Shown: in pieces, positions 34,160 to 45,430 of the stretch
Layout: every line of letters starts with the position of its first letter
Position numbering within the stretch: position 1 is the stretch's first letter
From: Flavobacterium daemonense
GTDB lineage: Bacteria > Bacteroidota > Bacteroidia > Flavobacteriales > Flavobacteriaceae
Assembly: GCF_007341385.1 (NCBI RefSeq)
Contig: NZ_VJYD01000002.1
Location: forward strand, 124,001 to 188,000
Direction: 5' to 3'
Length of the DNA: 64,000 nt
Notes under the pieces: generated by a model
Database searches by the model: none
The model's input: only the letters and a program-made list of their open reading frames with translations
Told to the model about the DNA's origin: nothing
Made by a program: the position numbers and the translations under genes

Positions 34160-37100
34160 ATGAAAAAAAAATCAAAGAATACTGGGTTTCTATACCGAGT
34201 GTTCCAAAATGACCTAAAATTGAAACTAACTACATTACTTATTTTGGTCGCCATGTTTAATATTAGAGCGAATACTTATGCCCAAAAGACAAAAGTAACG
34301 CTGGAATTAAACAATTCAACAATCGAAAAGGTGATTGAGACCATAGAACAAAAAACAGATTTCAGATTTATTTATAAACTGAATGATATTGACTTAGACA
34401 GAACTGTTTCTATTTCTGTAAAAGACCAATCTATTTATGTTGTTCTAGATAAACTTTTTAAAGGAACTCCAACCGAATTTAAGATTCGTGATACACAGAT
34501 TATCTTAAAAAAGCCGGAGCTTAAAACACAAATGATCGAATTTCAAAAACAAACCGTTTCAGGAATTATTACTGATGAAAAAGGGAGTCCGCTTCCGGGT
34601 GCTTCTGTAAATGAAGAAGGAACAAAAAACGGTGTTGCGACTGATTTTGATGGAAAATTTACGATTACTGTTGCAAGTAGTCAATCTATAATTGTGGTGT
34701 CATTTGTTGGTTACAAAGACAAAAAAGTAACGGCAAACCAAAGCGTAATTAATATTCAACTTGAACCAGACGCAACAAATCTGCAGGAAGTTGTGTTGAT
34801 TGGATATGGTTCTTTATCTAAAAAAGATGTAACTGGATCGGTTTCTTCCATTACTTCAAAAGATATGAATCAAGGTGCACTTGTGAATCCTTTGCAATTA
34901 ATTTCTGGTAAAGCGGCAGGTGTAAATATCAATCAAATTGGTAGTGAACCAGGCTCTGGACCGAGTGTTCGTATTCGTGGAATTTCGTCATTAATTGGAG
35001 GAAATGATCCTTTGGTTGTTGTTGATGGTATTCAGGGAGGTTTGGATTTGTTAAACCAAATTCCGCCAACTGAGATCGAAAATATCGACATCTTAAAAGA
35101 TGCATCGGCTACGGCTATTTACGGTTCTAGAGGTGCTGCAGGTGTAATTATTGTTACGACTAAGAAAAATAAAGCAGGAAGAACTACTATAGAATATATT
35201 GGGAATGCGTCTATTGATTTTATTCCGAAAAAATTGGATATGCTAGATGCAAATCAGTGGTGGGCTGCAGCTCAAAAAGTGGGTGTTCCGGCTTCTGCAA
35301 ATCATGGTTCAGATACTGATTGGTACGGAATTTTAACAAAAACGGGCGTTACTCAAAATCATACTTTGTCGTTTGGCGGTGGTGCTGAAAACTTTAATTA
35401 TAGAGCTTCGATCAGTGCTATTCTGCAAGATGGAGTTGTAATTAATTCAAACAACAAAAAATACATTGCACGCGTTCAGGCAACTCAAACAGGACTTGAT
35501 GGAAAATTAAAATTGACGTATAACTTAAACAACGGAACAAGTTATACAGACACTAGTATTCAAAGTATTGGTCGTGTAAACACGGTTTCAAATTTAATTA
35601 CAAACGCATACTTAATGCGTCCAACAGATCCTGTTTACAATACTGATGGAACGTATTTTACTGATCCTGCAGTCTTTCAATATTTAAACCCATATGCTGC
35701 GTCGCAAACTATTACAAATGAAGGTCAGTATGACAACTTATTTGCAAGTTTAAAAGCAGATTTAGATTTATATGACGGATTAACGGCTAGCTGGTTTGGA
35801 AGCTGGAGAAAAACTAATAATACAATCGGGTTCTATAATCCTGCAGAATCTACAGATTCACATGCGATTGATCAAAAGGGTTTTGCTAACATTAAAAATG
35901 ATAGACAAAACGAAAGATTAATGGATATTAGTTTGAACTACAAAAAGACTTTTGGAGCGCACTCGATCAATGTTTTGGCATTGTACGAATGGCAAAAACA
36001 AGTTTATCAAGGAGATTATGCACAAGTTCGCGGGTTCATCAATGACATGACGACTTACAATAATCTTGAATTGGGTGACATTTCTAAAGTATTGCCTGGA
36101 GATATGAAATCATACAAAAACGACAGGACTTTAGTTTCTTTCTTAAATCGTATCAACTATTCTTATATGGATCGTTATATGTTGACGGCAAGTATCAGAA
36201 AAGACGGTTCATCTGTATTTGGAGCAAATAACAAATGGGGGTACTTTCCATCTGCATCTGTTGCATGGCAAATTACGAAAGAAAATTTCATGTCAAAACA
36301 AACTTTGTTCAGTGACTTAAAATTACGTGTTGGTTATGGTGAAACAGGTAATCAGCAAGGTCTTGGTCCGCAGAGTTCATTATCATTAGTTGGAGTAGTC
36401 CCTACAGCACCAACAACCTATTTTGGAGGTTCGCCAATTACCAATTTCAACATTTCACAAAATGCAAATCCTGATTTGAAATGGGAAACTAAAAAACAAA
36501 CCAACATTGGTCTTGATTTTGCCTTATTACAAAACAGATTAAGAGGAACAATCGATTTATATACTTCAACAACTGACGATTTATTATTCGATTACACAGT
36601 ACCTCAGCCTCCTTACCCATATGACAAAATCAAAGCAAACGTAGGAAGCATCAGAAACAAAGGTATTGAAGTTGCGTTGGGCTACGATGTGATCAAAAAC
36701 GAAAACACTACTCTTACGTTAGCCGGAAACGTTTCGTTAATTAAAAACGAAGTGCTTAATTTAAGCGGAAGCATCAACGGAGTTCCTTTAAATACTGATT
36801 ATGTGGCTTGGGGAGCAAGTGGTTCAAATTCTTATTTGATAAAAGGACAGCCAGTTGGAACTTACAATATTTTACATCACACAGGTGTAGATGCTGCAGG
36901 TATTGAAACGGTTGAAGATCGTGACGGAAATGGCATTATTGATCAAGGTGATAGAAGTCCGGACAGAGTTATCAGCGGATCTGCATTGCCAAAATATACG
37001 TATGCTTTCAATCCAACATTTACACACAAAAACTTTGATGCTTCAATGTTGTGGAGAGGTTCTGGTGGAAATAAAATCTACAATCAGGTACGTGCAAACA

Positions 37101-37450
37101 TAAGCCGCCTTGAAAACATTGGTAAATCTAACATTTTAGCAAGTGCTGTAGATGAAGGAATTTATTCGTCTCCATATGCATCCGATATGTATTTAGAAGA
37201 TGGTTCATTCTTGCGTCTTGAAAATGTTACTGCCGGATATAATTTTCGTTTCAAAGATGTTAAATACATCGAGTCTGTTAGATTATCGCTTACTGGAAAC
37301 AATCTTCTGCTTATTACCAACTATTCTGGTATAGACCCTGAGGTAACTTTAAGCGGAAGTGGAAAACCGGAAGATAATTTTGGCGCAGATAGAGGAATTT
37401 ATCCTCGTACAAGAAGCTTCGCTATAGGTTTAAATGTAAAATTTAAATAG
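34160..37450 (+). CDS. susC: SusC-family TonB-dependent outer-membrane receptor with STN signalling domain
   Basis: 1096 residues. A long n-region and signal sequence (to about 42, ...RANTYAQ) is followed by an STN domain (about 46-115, VTLELNNSTIEKVIETIEQKTDFRFIY...), a carboxypeptidase-regulatory-like domain (about 131-205, QTVSGIITDEKGSPLPGASV), a plug (about 215-345, with DPLVVVDGIQGG and ILKDASATAIYGSRGAAGVIIVTTK) and a 22-strand barrel ending in NVKFK. It imports oligosaccharides with SusD as lid, using TonB energy. The STN domain marks it as a sensor for the FecR/ECF pair upstream. The substrate is inferred to be starch-derived glucans from the downstream GH13 and GH97 genes. susD begins 10 bp later. 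Confidence 0.95.
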   Translation: MKKKSKNTGFLYRVFQNDLKLKLTTLLILVAMFNIRANTYAQKTKVTLELNNSTIEKVIETIEQKTDFRFIYKLNDIDLDRTVSISVKDQSIYVVLDKLFKGTPTEFKIRDTQIILKKPELKTQMIEFQKQTVSGIITDEKGSPLPGASVNEEGTKNGVATDFDGKFTITVASSQSIIVVSFVGYKDKKVTANQSVINIQLEPDATNLQEVVLIGYGSLSKKDVTGSVSSITSKDMNQGALVNPLQLISGKAAGVNINQIGSEPGSGPSVRIRGISSLIGGNDPLVVVDGIQGGLDLLNQIPPTEIENIDILKDASATAIYGSRGAAGVIIVTTKKNKAGRTTIEYIGNASIDFIPKKLDMLDANQWWAAAQKVGVPASANHGSDTDWYGILTKTGVTQNHTLSFGGGAENFNYRASISAILQDGVVINSNNKKYIARVQATQTGLDGKLKLTYNLNNGTSYTDTSIQSIGRVNTVSNLITNAYLMRPTDPVYNTDGTYFTDPAVFQYLNPYAASQTITNEGQYDNLFASLKADLDLYDGLTASWFGSWRKTNNTIGFYNPAESTDSHAIDQKGFANIKNDRQNERLMDISLNYKKTFGAHSINVLALYEWQKQVYQGDYAQVRGFINDMTTYNNLELGDISKVLPGDMKSYKNDRTLVSFLNRINYSYMDRYMLTASIRKDGSSVFGANNKWGYFPSASVAWQITKENFMSKQTLFSDLKLRVGYGETGNQQGLGPQSSLSLVGVVPTAPTTYFGGSPITNFNISQNANPDLKWETKKQTNIGLDFALLQNRLRGTIDLYTSTTDDLLFDYTVPQPPYPYDKIKANVGSIRNKGIEVALGYDVIKNENTTLTLAGNVSLIKNEVLNLSGSINGVPLNTDYVAWGASGSNSYLIKGQPVGTYNILHHTGVDAAGIETVEDRDGNGIIDQGDRSPDRVISGSALPKYTYAFNPTFTHKNFDASMLWRGSGGNKIYNQVRANISRLENIGKSNILASAVDEGIYSSPYASDMYLEDGSFLRLENVTAGYNFRFKDVKYIESVRLSLTGNNLLLITNYSGIDPEVTLSGSGKPEDNFGADRGIYPRTRSFAIGLNVKFK

Positions 37451-37459
37451 TAAAAAGAA

Positions 37460-38953
37460 ATGAAAATCAAAAATATAGTATTATTAGGAACCTTAACTTT
37501 CCTATCTCTTGTTGGCTGTACCAATGTCGATGAGAATGTTTACGATAAATATCCAGCTGAAGACTTTTATGGTACGCCAGAAGGTGCAGATGTTGCCCTT
37601 GCAAGTGTTTACGCGCAAATTGGCGGAAACTGGAACGGTGTCGGTTATGCTGGAGCAGATAACGGTTGGTACGACTTAAACTGTATGTCAGCAGATGAAC
37701 AGGTTATTCCGCATAGAAATACGGGTGACTGGCAATTGGATTTCGCACGTGTTTATACACACAAATGGCTTCCAACAGATTTAATGGTAAACAATACCTG
37801 GAACTGGCTTTACAAATCTATTTTTAATGCCAACCTTGCGGTTACTCAATTAGAAACTGCAAAAGCTGATGCCTCAAAAATTGCCGAAGCTAAAGTTTTA
37901 CGTGCTTTTTTCTATTATTTATTAATGGATGATTACGGAAACGTTCCTTTTTATACAGACAATAACACCACTGTAGATAAAATTCCGCAGGCAAACCGCA
38001 AACAAGTTTATGATTTTGTTGTAAAAGAATTGACTGAAAATGTTGATTTGCTTTCTGGAGAAAAAGGAGGAAATTATTACGGAAGATTCAACAAATGGGC
38101 TGGATATACTTTATTAGCAAAAGTTTATTTGAATGCTCAGGTTTATACTGGCGATGCAAAATGGGCAGAATGTCTTGCTGCTTGCAACAAAGTAAGTGAA
38201 GGCGGTTTCAGTTTGCACCCAGCAAATTCAAATGCTGCAAGCGCACTTGGAAATACATATTACGAATTATTTGGAGATGTACTTCCTACTGATGAAACAA
38301 TCTTATCAATTTATACTACGGTAGATGTCGTTTCACGTAACATTTTTACAGTTCGTAGTTTGTTTGGTCCTCATTGTCAAGCTTTATTTGGCTACAGCGG
38401 ATGGAACGGTACGATTGTTCCTAAAGATTTTTACCAAAAATATACAGACGGTGATATTCGTAAAAAACAATTCTTAGTTGGCGAACAGCCTGGCGGAACT
38501 AACTACACACTTGATATTAGTTCTTTGGACAATCCGGGAGCTGGAGCGCAAGAAGGTGTTCGTAATGTGAAATTTTATCCTGTAATTCCAAGAAACGGTG
38601 GAGGTGCATCAAACGATTTTCCAATTTACAGATACGCTGACGTTCTTTTAATGATTGCTGAATGTGATGTTCGCTTAAATAATGCTGCTGCTGCAAAAAC
38701 TTTTGTAGATCAAGTACGAACTCGTGCTGGTGTTGGAGCTTTGGCAGGAAATCCTACTCTTGAAGATATTTATACTGAAAGAGGTCTTGAATTAAACTGG
38801 GAAGGACACAGAAGACAAGATATGATTCGTTTTGATAAATTTTTGCTTCCAAAACAATTCAAAGAAACTTCAGAAGATTATAGAAAATTATTCCCTATTC
38901 CTACTTCTGCTTTGAATGCAAATCTAAGTCTTAAACAAAATCCAGGTTATTAA
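37460..38953 (+). CDS. susD: SusD-family outer-membrane glycan-binding lipoprotein
   Basis: 497 residues; lipobox LSLVGC with lipid C20. TPR-type SusD helices and the RagB/SusD blocks are clear: ANLAVTQLETAKADASKIAEAKVLRAFFYYLLMDDYGNVPF, RFNKWAGYTLLAKVYLNAQVY, PIYRYADVLLMIAECDVRLNN and ERGLELNWEGHRRQDMIRFDKF. It sits over SusC at the cell surface and captures sugar. Tightly linked to susC (9 bp). A hairpin (38967-39007) lies between it and the next gene. Confidence 0.95.
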   Translation: MKIKNIVLLGTLTFLSLVGCTNVDENVYDKYPAEDFYGTPEGADVALASVYAQIGGNWNGVGYAGADNGWYDLNCMSADEQVIPHRNTGDWQLDFARVYTHKWLPTDLMVNNTWNWLYKSIFNANLAVTQLETAKADASKIAEAKVLRAFFYYLLMDDYGNVPFYTDNNTTVDKIPQANRKQVYDFVVKELTENVDLLSGEKGGNYYGRFNKWAGYTLLAKVYLNAQVYTGDAKWAECLAACNKVSEGGFSLHPANSNAASALGNTYYELFGDVLPTDETILSIYTTVDVVSRNIFTVRSLFGPHCQALFGYSGWNGTIVPKDFYQKYTDGDIRKKQFLVGEQPGGTNYTLDISSLDNPGAGAQEGVRNVKFYPVIPRNGGGASNDFPIYRYADVLLMIAECDVRLNNAAAAKTFVDQVRTRAGVGALAGNPTLEDIYTERGLELNWEGHRRQDMIRFDKFLLPKQFKETSEDYRKLFPIPTSALNANLSLKQNPGY

Positions 38954-38966
38954 AAAGATAATGAGT

Positions 38967-39007
38967 ATGAAATCGTCATTACTTCTAAACAAAAATGATG
39001 GTTTCAT
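38967..39007 (+). promoter_or_regulatory. Intra-operon hairpin between susD and the susE-like gene
   Basis: ATGAAATCGTCATT (38967-38980) pairs with AATGATGGTTTCAT (38994-39007) using two G-U pairs. No T-run follows, so it more likely affects mRNA processing or stability than termination. Confidence 0.5.
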
Positions 39008-39035
39008 ATTCTAAAAAAACAAATAATAAATACAT

Positions 39036-40115
39036 ATGAAAAAATATATAAGTACATTATTTGCGCTTGGCTCCCTGCTTTTTTTGGGCGTATCTTGCGA
39101 TAGTGAGGCCGAATTGACTTACTTGAAAGAAGTTAATTTTCCGACAGACATTAAAATTGCACCTAGCAGTACCATCGTTTTACTTGAAGATAATGCTGAT
39201 CAAAATGCATTAACCGTTTCATGGGATGCCGTTACTTTTCCTATAGCCGCACCTGTAACTTATGCTGTTCAGTTTGATGTTCCATCTGATATTACAGGCG
39301 CAAACGCATGGCTGAAAGCAACTCGTTTTGAAGTTGGCCAAGATGTTTTAACCAAATCTTTCTCGGTAAGAGATTTAAATAAAATCGCAACAGATTTAGG
39401 AATTCCGCCAAGCAAAGCCGGCAAACTTGTTGTTCGCGTCGAAGCTCAAATGGACAGAAAAGTGTTTTCTAACAATGTTGAACTGACTGTTACGCCATAT
39501 GAAAAAGCAATCGTTTTTGGCGAAATTTACATGCCTGGTGATTATCAAGGTTGGGCAGTTGAGACTGCTGCAGCTTTAACTGCAATTGAAAAAGGAGTTT
39601 ATCAAGGATACATGACTGCCGACGGTACTGCATTAGCATTCAAATTAAATACTGCCAGAACATGGGCTGAATTTTATGGTGCTGGCGCTACTAACGAAGA
39701 TTTAGTCAGAATGGATGATGATAATTTATTTCTTCCAGGTGCAGGTTCATACCAAATTAAAGCAAATCTTAATACTTTAAAATGGTCTGCAATTCCATAT
39801 GCATGGGGAATTGTTGGTACGGCTCAAACAGGTGGCTGGGATAACAGTACTGCAATGAAGTATGACCATCAAACAAAAACTTGGAAAGTGACAGCCGATT
39901 TAGTTCCGGGAGCGTTAAAATTCAGATTAAACAACAAATGGGACGTTAATTACGGACCAAAAGATGCAACAACAAATACAATTAACCGTGACGATCAAGG
40001 TGCTTACACAATTACTGAAGCAGGTACTTATGATGTTACTTTCACTATAGATGAAACTGATCCGGCGACAAAAGGTTATCCGGCAACAGCAACTTGCACT
40101 ATAGTTAAAAAATAA
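39036..40115 (+). CDS. SusE/SusF-like starch-binding outer-membrane lipoprotein
   Basis: 359 residues; lipobox FLGVSC with C21. The N-terminal immunoglobulin-like domain (about 30-150, ALTVSWDAVTFP..VTYAVQFDVP) matches the SusE N-terminal domain. Two further beta domains (about 155-250, IYMPGDYQGWAVETAAALTAIEKGVYQGYM, and 255-359, AWGIVGTAQTGGWDNSTAMKYDHQTKTWKVTADL) look like SusE/SusF starch-binding modules with exposed Trp and Tyr. It helps hold starch on the cell surface for the amylase and SusCD. Third structural gene of the locus. Confidence 0.88.
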   Translation: MKKYISTLFALGSLLFLGVSCDSEAELTYLKEVNFPTDIKIAPSSTIVLLEDNADQNALTVSWDAVTFPIAAPVTYAVQFDVPSDITGANAWLKATRFEVGQDVLTKSFSVRDLNKIATDLGIPPSKAGKLVVRVEAQMDRKVFSNNVELTVTPYEKAIVFGEIYMPGDYQGWAVETAAALTAIEKGVYQGYMTADGTALAFKLNTARTWAEFYGAGATNEDLVRMDDDNLFLPGAGSYQIKANLNTLKWSAIPYAWGIVGTAQTGGWDNSTAMKYDHQTKTWKVTADLVPGALKFRLNNKWDVNYGPKDATTNTINRDDQGAYTITEAGTYDVTFTIDETDPATKGYPATATCTIVKK

Positions 40116-40154
40116 TCTAACATATTTCATATAAGCTAGATTAGTTTGAGTGAT

Positions 40155-40182
40155 ACCTGCCTTTTTTGAGCGAAAGGCAGGT
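40155..40182 (+). promoter_or_regulatory. Intra-operon hairpin before the GH13 gene
   Basis: ACCTGCCTTT (40155-40164) pairs perfectly with AAAGGCAGGT (40173-40182). It is followed by TATCTAAAAAAA rather than a T-run, so a weak or partial attenuator at most. Confidence 0.5.
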
Positions 40183-40239
40183 TATCTAAAAAAATAAAAA
40201 ACTGCATTTCTAGTCTTGTAAAATTTAATTCCTATAATC

Positions 40240-41637
40240 ATGAAGTCTAAAACCAACATCGTTTTTATTTTGCTGTTTGCGTTGGCATTTATTTCCTGCA
40301 GTTCATCAGATGATAGTCCTAAAACTGATCCAAAACCGGATCCTGGAACGGGATATCAGCAATACGGAACCGCTTTTGACAAAGTACCTGCAAATGAAGA
40401 TGCGGTTATTTATCAGGTAAATCTGCGCGCTTTTAGTCCGGAAGGAAATCTAAAAGGAGTTCAGAAACGTCTTGATTCGATTCAGAAATTAGGTGCGAAT
40501 GTAATTTACTTGATGCCAATTTATCCGGTTGGACAAATCAAAATGGCTGGTAAATTAGGTTCTCCTTATTCTGTAAAAGATTATAAAGCCGTAAATTCTG
40601 ATTTTGGAACACTTGATGACCTGCGTTCTTTAGTTACGGAAGCACATAGCAAAAACATGGCGGTTATTTTAGACTGGGTTGCGAATCATACTTCATGGGA
40701 CAATCAATGGATTACGGCTCATCCTGACTGGTATCAAAAAGATGCGAACGGAAATATTATAATTCCGCCGGGAACAAACTGGCAAGATGTAGCACAATTA
40801 AATTACACCAACAATGACATGAAAAAAGCCATGATCGACGCAATGTCGTATTGGGTTTACAATGCCAATATTGATGGTTTCAGATGCGATGCTGCCGATC
40901 TTGTTCCACAAGCTTTTTGGACGCAAGCTATCACTGAAATCCGTAAAATAAAAAATCAAAAAATGATTATGATGGCCGAAGGAACGAGAGCCAATCATTA
41001 TGATGCTGGTTTTGATTATACTTTTGGTTTTGCTTATTTCGATGCACTAAAAAAAGTATTTTCTGAAGCACAGCCTGCTTCTTATCTGCAATCTGAAAGT
41101 ACTAAAGAATATGGCCAGTTAGACAGTTCAAAACGTATTGTTCGTTACACAACAAATCATGATGTGAATCTTTCTGACGGAACTCCTCTAGAGCTTTTTG
41201 GAGGGAAAAATGGTTCTTTGGCTGCTTTTGTAATTGCATCAAGCATGAAATCTGTTCCAATGATTTATGGCGGACAGGAAATTGGCTACTCAAAACGCAT
41301 TGATTATTTTGACAAAACGCCAATCGATTGGTCCACTACCGATTTTGCAATGCTGAAAGAATATAAAAAGATAATTGCTTTCAGAAATACCAGTGAAGCA
41401 CTTAGAAAAGGAAAAATTACAGGATACAGCAGCAACGAAGCGACCGTTTTTACTATGGAAACTACTGCTGATAAAGTTTTAATTGTAGCAAATGTTAAAA
41501 ACAAAGCAGTTAAATACACGACTTCAACCGCATTGGCAAATACAAATTGGGTTGATGCCTTAACCGGAAATCAAGTAACAATTGGAGCTGAAATAAACTT
41601 AGCGGCTTATCAATATTTAATACTAAAAAAACAATAA
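40240..41637 (+). CDS. Alpha-amylase family GH13 lipoprotein
   Basis: 465 residues; lipobox LAFISC with C20, then a flexible Ser/Asp/Pro-rich linker (to about 40), placing the enzyme on the outer membrane. The four GH13 regions are present: I D145-WVANH150, II G213-FRCD217 (nucleophile D217), III E247 (MMAEGT, acid/base), IV N306-HD308 (transition-state Asp). A C-terminal beta domain follows (about 385-465). It corresponds in role to SusG of Bacteroides. It should cleave surface-bound starch into oligosaccharides for SusCD. Confidence 0.94.
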   Translation: MKSKTNIVFILLFALAFISCSSSDDSPKTDPKPDPGTGYQQYGTAFDKVPANEDAVIYQVNLRAFSPEGNLKGVQKRLDSIQKLGANVIYLMPIYPVGQIKMAGKLGSPYSVKDYKAVNSDFGTLDDLRSLVTEAHSKNMAVILDWVANHTSWDNQWITAHPDWYQKDANGNIIIPPGTNWQDVAQLNYTNNDMKKAMIDAMSYWVYNANIDGFRCDAADLVPQAFWTQAITEIRKIKNQKMIMMAEGTRANHYDAGFDYTFGFAYFDALKKVFSEAQPASYLQSESTKEYGQLDSSKRIVRYTTNHDVNLSDGTPLELFGGKNGSLAAFVIASSMKSVPMIYGGQEIGYSKRIDYFDKTPIDWSTTDFAMLKEYKKIIAFRNTSEALRKGKITGYSSNEATVFTMETTADKVLIVANVKNKAVKYTTSTALANTNWVDALTGNQVTIGAEINLAAYQYLILKKQ

Positions 41638-41656
41638 AAGCCTCTAATAAAACTAG

Positions 41657-43858
<2,202 letters not shown>

Positions 43859-43881
43859 AATTTGGTTAGTTAGTAGTAAGT

Positions 43882-43916
43882 AAAAATGGCGCATGAAATT
43901 TTCGTGCGCCATTTTT
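43882..43916 (+). terminator. Terminator of the sus-like operon
   Basis: AAAAATGGCGCA (43882-43893) pairs perfectly with TGCGCCATTTTT (43905-43916). Confidence 0.88.
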
Positions 43917-44008
43917 CATACAGAAAAATAAGCCATAAATGAGGTTTACCGTATAGATTCCTCCATATAATTTCATTTTTTTACAGGAGAAAATCTAATT
44001 CCTAAATA

Positions 44009-45340
44009 ATGAAAAGAAAATTACTTTTAATTCCGATGTTTTTTGTCGGCAGTCTATTTGTTTCCTGCTCAAGCGACGAAACCGAGAAAAAACCAGAACC
44101 TCCTGTAGTTGTTGCGCCTCTACCGATATCAATCACAGCGACTACTCCTGAATTGATAACAGCTGGGGAGAATTTAGAGGTTACAGGAACTAACTTTACT
44201 AATAAAAATTATCCAACTAAAGTTTTTGTGAATGAAATCGAAGTAACGCCAAAAGAAATCACAGATACCAAGGTTATACTATCCAGCCCAAATATCAAAT
44301 CTGGAGAAAACACTGTACGAGTACAAATTCAAGGTGTTAACAGTACACTATTTGGTTTTTACGCAATGGCAAAAGGATGGAATAAATTAACTACTTTAGG
44401 AAATTTAGACATTCAATCTTCTACTGTTTTTGACAACAGTAAAACTATATTTTCGTTTGCAGACAATGACGCTAATGATAATAGTTTTTGGGGAGCTCCA
44501 AAAAAATTAGAACCAAAATCTACTGGTTATGCTTCAGCCTATATACCTCAGTCGGGTAGTTACGGCGACTTTAAAATGATTGATGAAAAAACTGGAGTAT
44601 TAACAAATACTGGTGCAGGTTTTTTTACGGACAATGGCTTTGAAACAAAAAAAACAATTGCTGTTACTATTGCCTTTAGTCCAGCCATTAACGGCTTAAA
44701 AGTTGGCTATTTTGATGATAACATTTGTATTCTTACAACATTGCTGAGTGGTCAAATCTATACAAAAGACAAAGGGGCTACTATTGTTAAAAATGACCCT
44801 CCAGCCTGGGCTGCAAAGATCACTGCAGGCGGAGGCGTTTCTAGTAGATTAGGAGCTTCTGCTTATGGAAAATCAGTATCTGATAATAAATTTTATCAAC
44901 TTGGAATACTTTATGACCCCAAAAAGTACGGCTCTAATAATTATAAGAACGTTGTTTTACAATCTGAAACAGGATATGATAATTGGATTGTTAAAGACAC
45001 TATATCAAATTTCGATTCAAAAAATTCTTCTTATTACAAGTTTGTAAACATCAACAAAATATTTACAATGACTAGAACTGATAAAACTTTAGTTGCCTCT
45101 ACAGACATGCTACAAACTTGGAATGTCATAAAAACAGATGTAACAGCTTTTTTTCTTAGATCAGAAACACAATGGTATATTCAATCTGGCGATAAATTGT
45201 ACGTAACTAAAAATTCAGGTACTTCATGGGAATTAGAATTAGAATTACCAACTGGTTCAGTTGTAAATGATATTTCTTTTTCAAAATCCAAAATCATAGT
45301 TTCTGGAAACAAAGGATTGCATTACCTAAAACTGGAATAA
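44009..45340 (+). CDS. IPT/TIG-domain lipoprotein with BNR-like C-terminal part
   Basis: 443 residues; lipobox LFVSC with C20 and a Pro-rich linker. Residues ~40-120 form an IPT/TIG immunoglobulin-like domain (ISITATTPELITAGENLEVTGTNFTNKNYPTKVFVNEIEV). The rest is beta-rich with Asp-box-like motifs (YTKDKGATIV, VTKNSGTSWELELE) suggesting a BNR propeller. No catalytic site is evident. It follows the starch genes but after a terminator, so it may be a separate unit; a surface-binding role is possible but unproven. Confidence 0.65.
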   Translation: MKRKLLLIPMFFVGSLFVSCSSDETEKKPEPPVVVAPLPISITATTPELITAGENLEVTGTNFTNKNYPTKVFVNEIEVTPKEITDTKVILSSPNIKSGENTVRVQIQGVNSTLFGFYAMAKGWNKLTTLGNLDIQSSTVFDNSKTIFSFADNDANDNSFWGAPKKLEPKSTGYASAYIPQSGSYGDFKMIDEKTGVLTNTGAGFFTDNGFETKKTIAVTIAFSPAINGLKVGYFDDNICILTTLLSGQIYTKDKGATIVKNDPPAWAAKITAGGGVSSRLGASAYGKSVSDNKFYQLGILYDPKKYGSNNYKNVVLQSETGYDNWIVKDTISNFDSKNSSYYKFVNINKIFTMTRTDKTLVASTDMLQTWNVIKTDVTAFFLRSETQWYIQSGDKLYVTKNSGTSWELELELPTGSVVNDISFSKSKIIVSGNKGLHYLKLE

Positions 45341-45361
45341 TTATAAAACGGTATTTTTTTT

Positions 45362-45421
45362 GCCACGAATTCACGAATTATTTTTGAAAATCTGCTTAAA
45401 ATAAATTCGTGAATTCGTGGC
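45362..45421. repeat. Long perfect hairpin of GAATTCGTG repeats, probable terminator for the IPT gene
   Basis: Left arm 45362-45379 (GCCACGAATTCACGAATT) and right arm 45404-45421 are perfect 18-bp complements with a 24-nt A/T-rich loop; each arm contains two staggered CACGAATT units. A T-rich run (45423-45431) follows on the plus strand, but not on the minus strand. It lies between convergent genes. Confidence 0.75.
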
Positions 45422-45430
45422 TATTCTTTT

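Noticed and set aside
45362..45421. Hairpin as terminator for mfd on the minus strand
   Set aside because: Read on the minus strand it is followed by an A-run, not a T-run, so it only fits as a plus-strand terminator.
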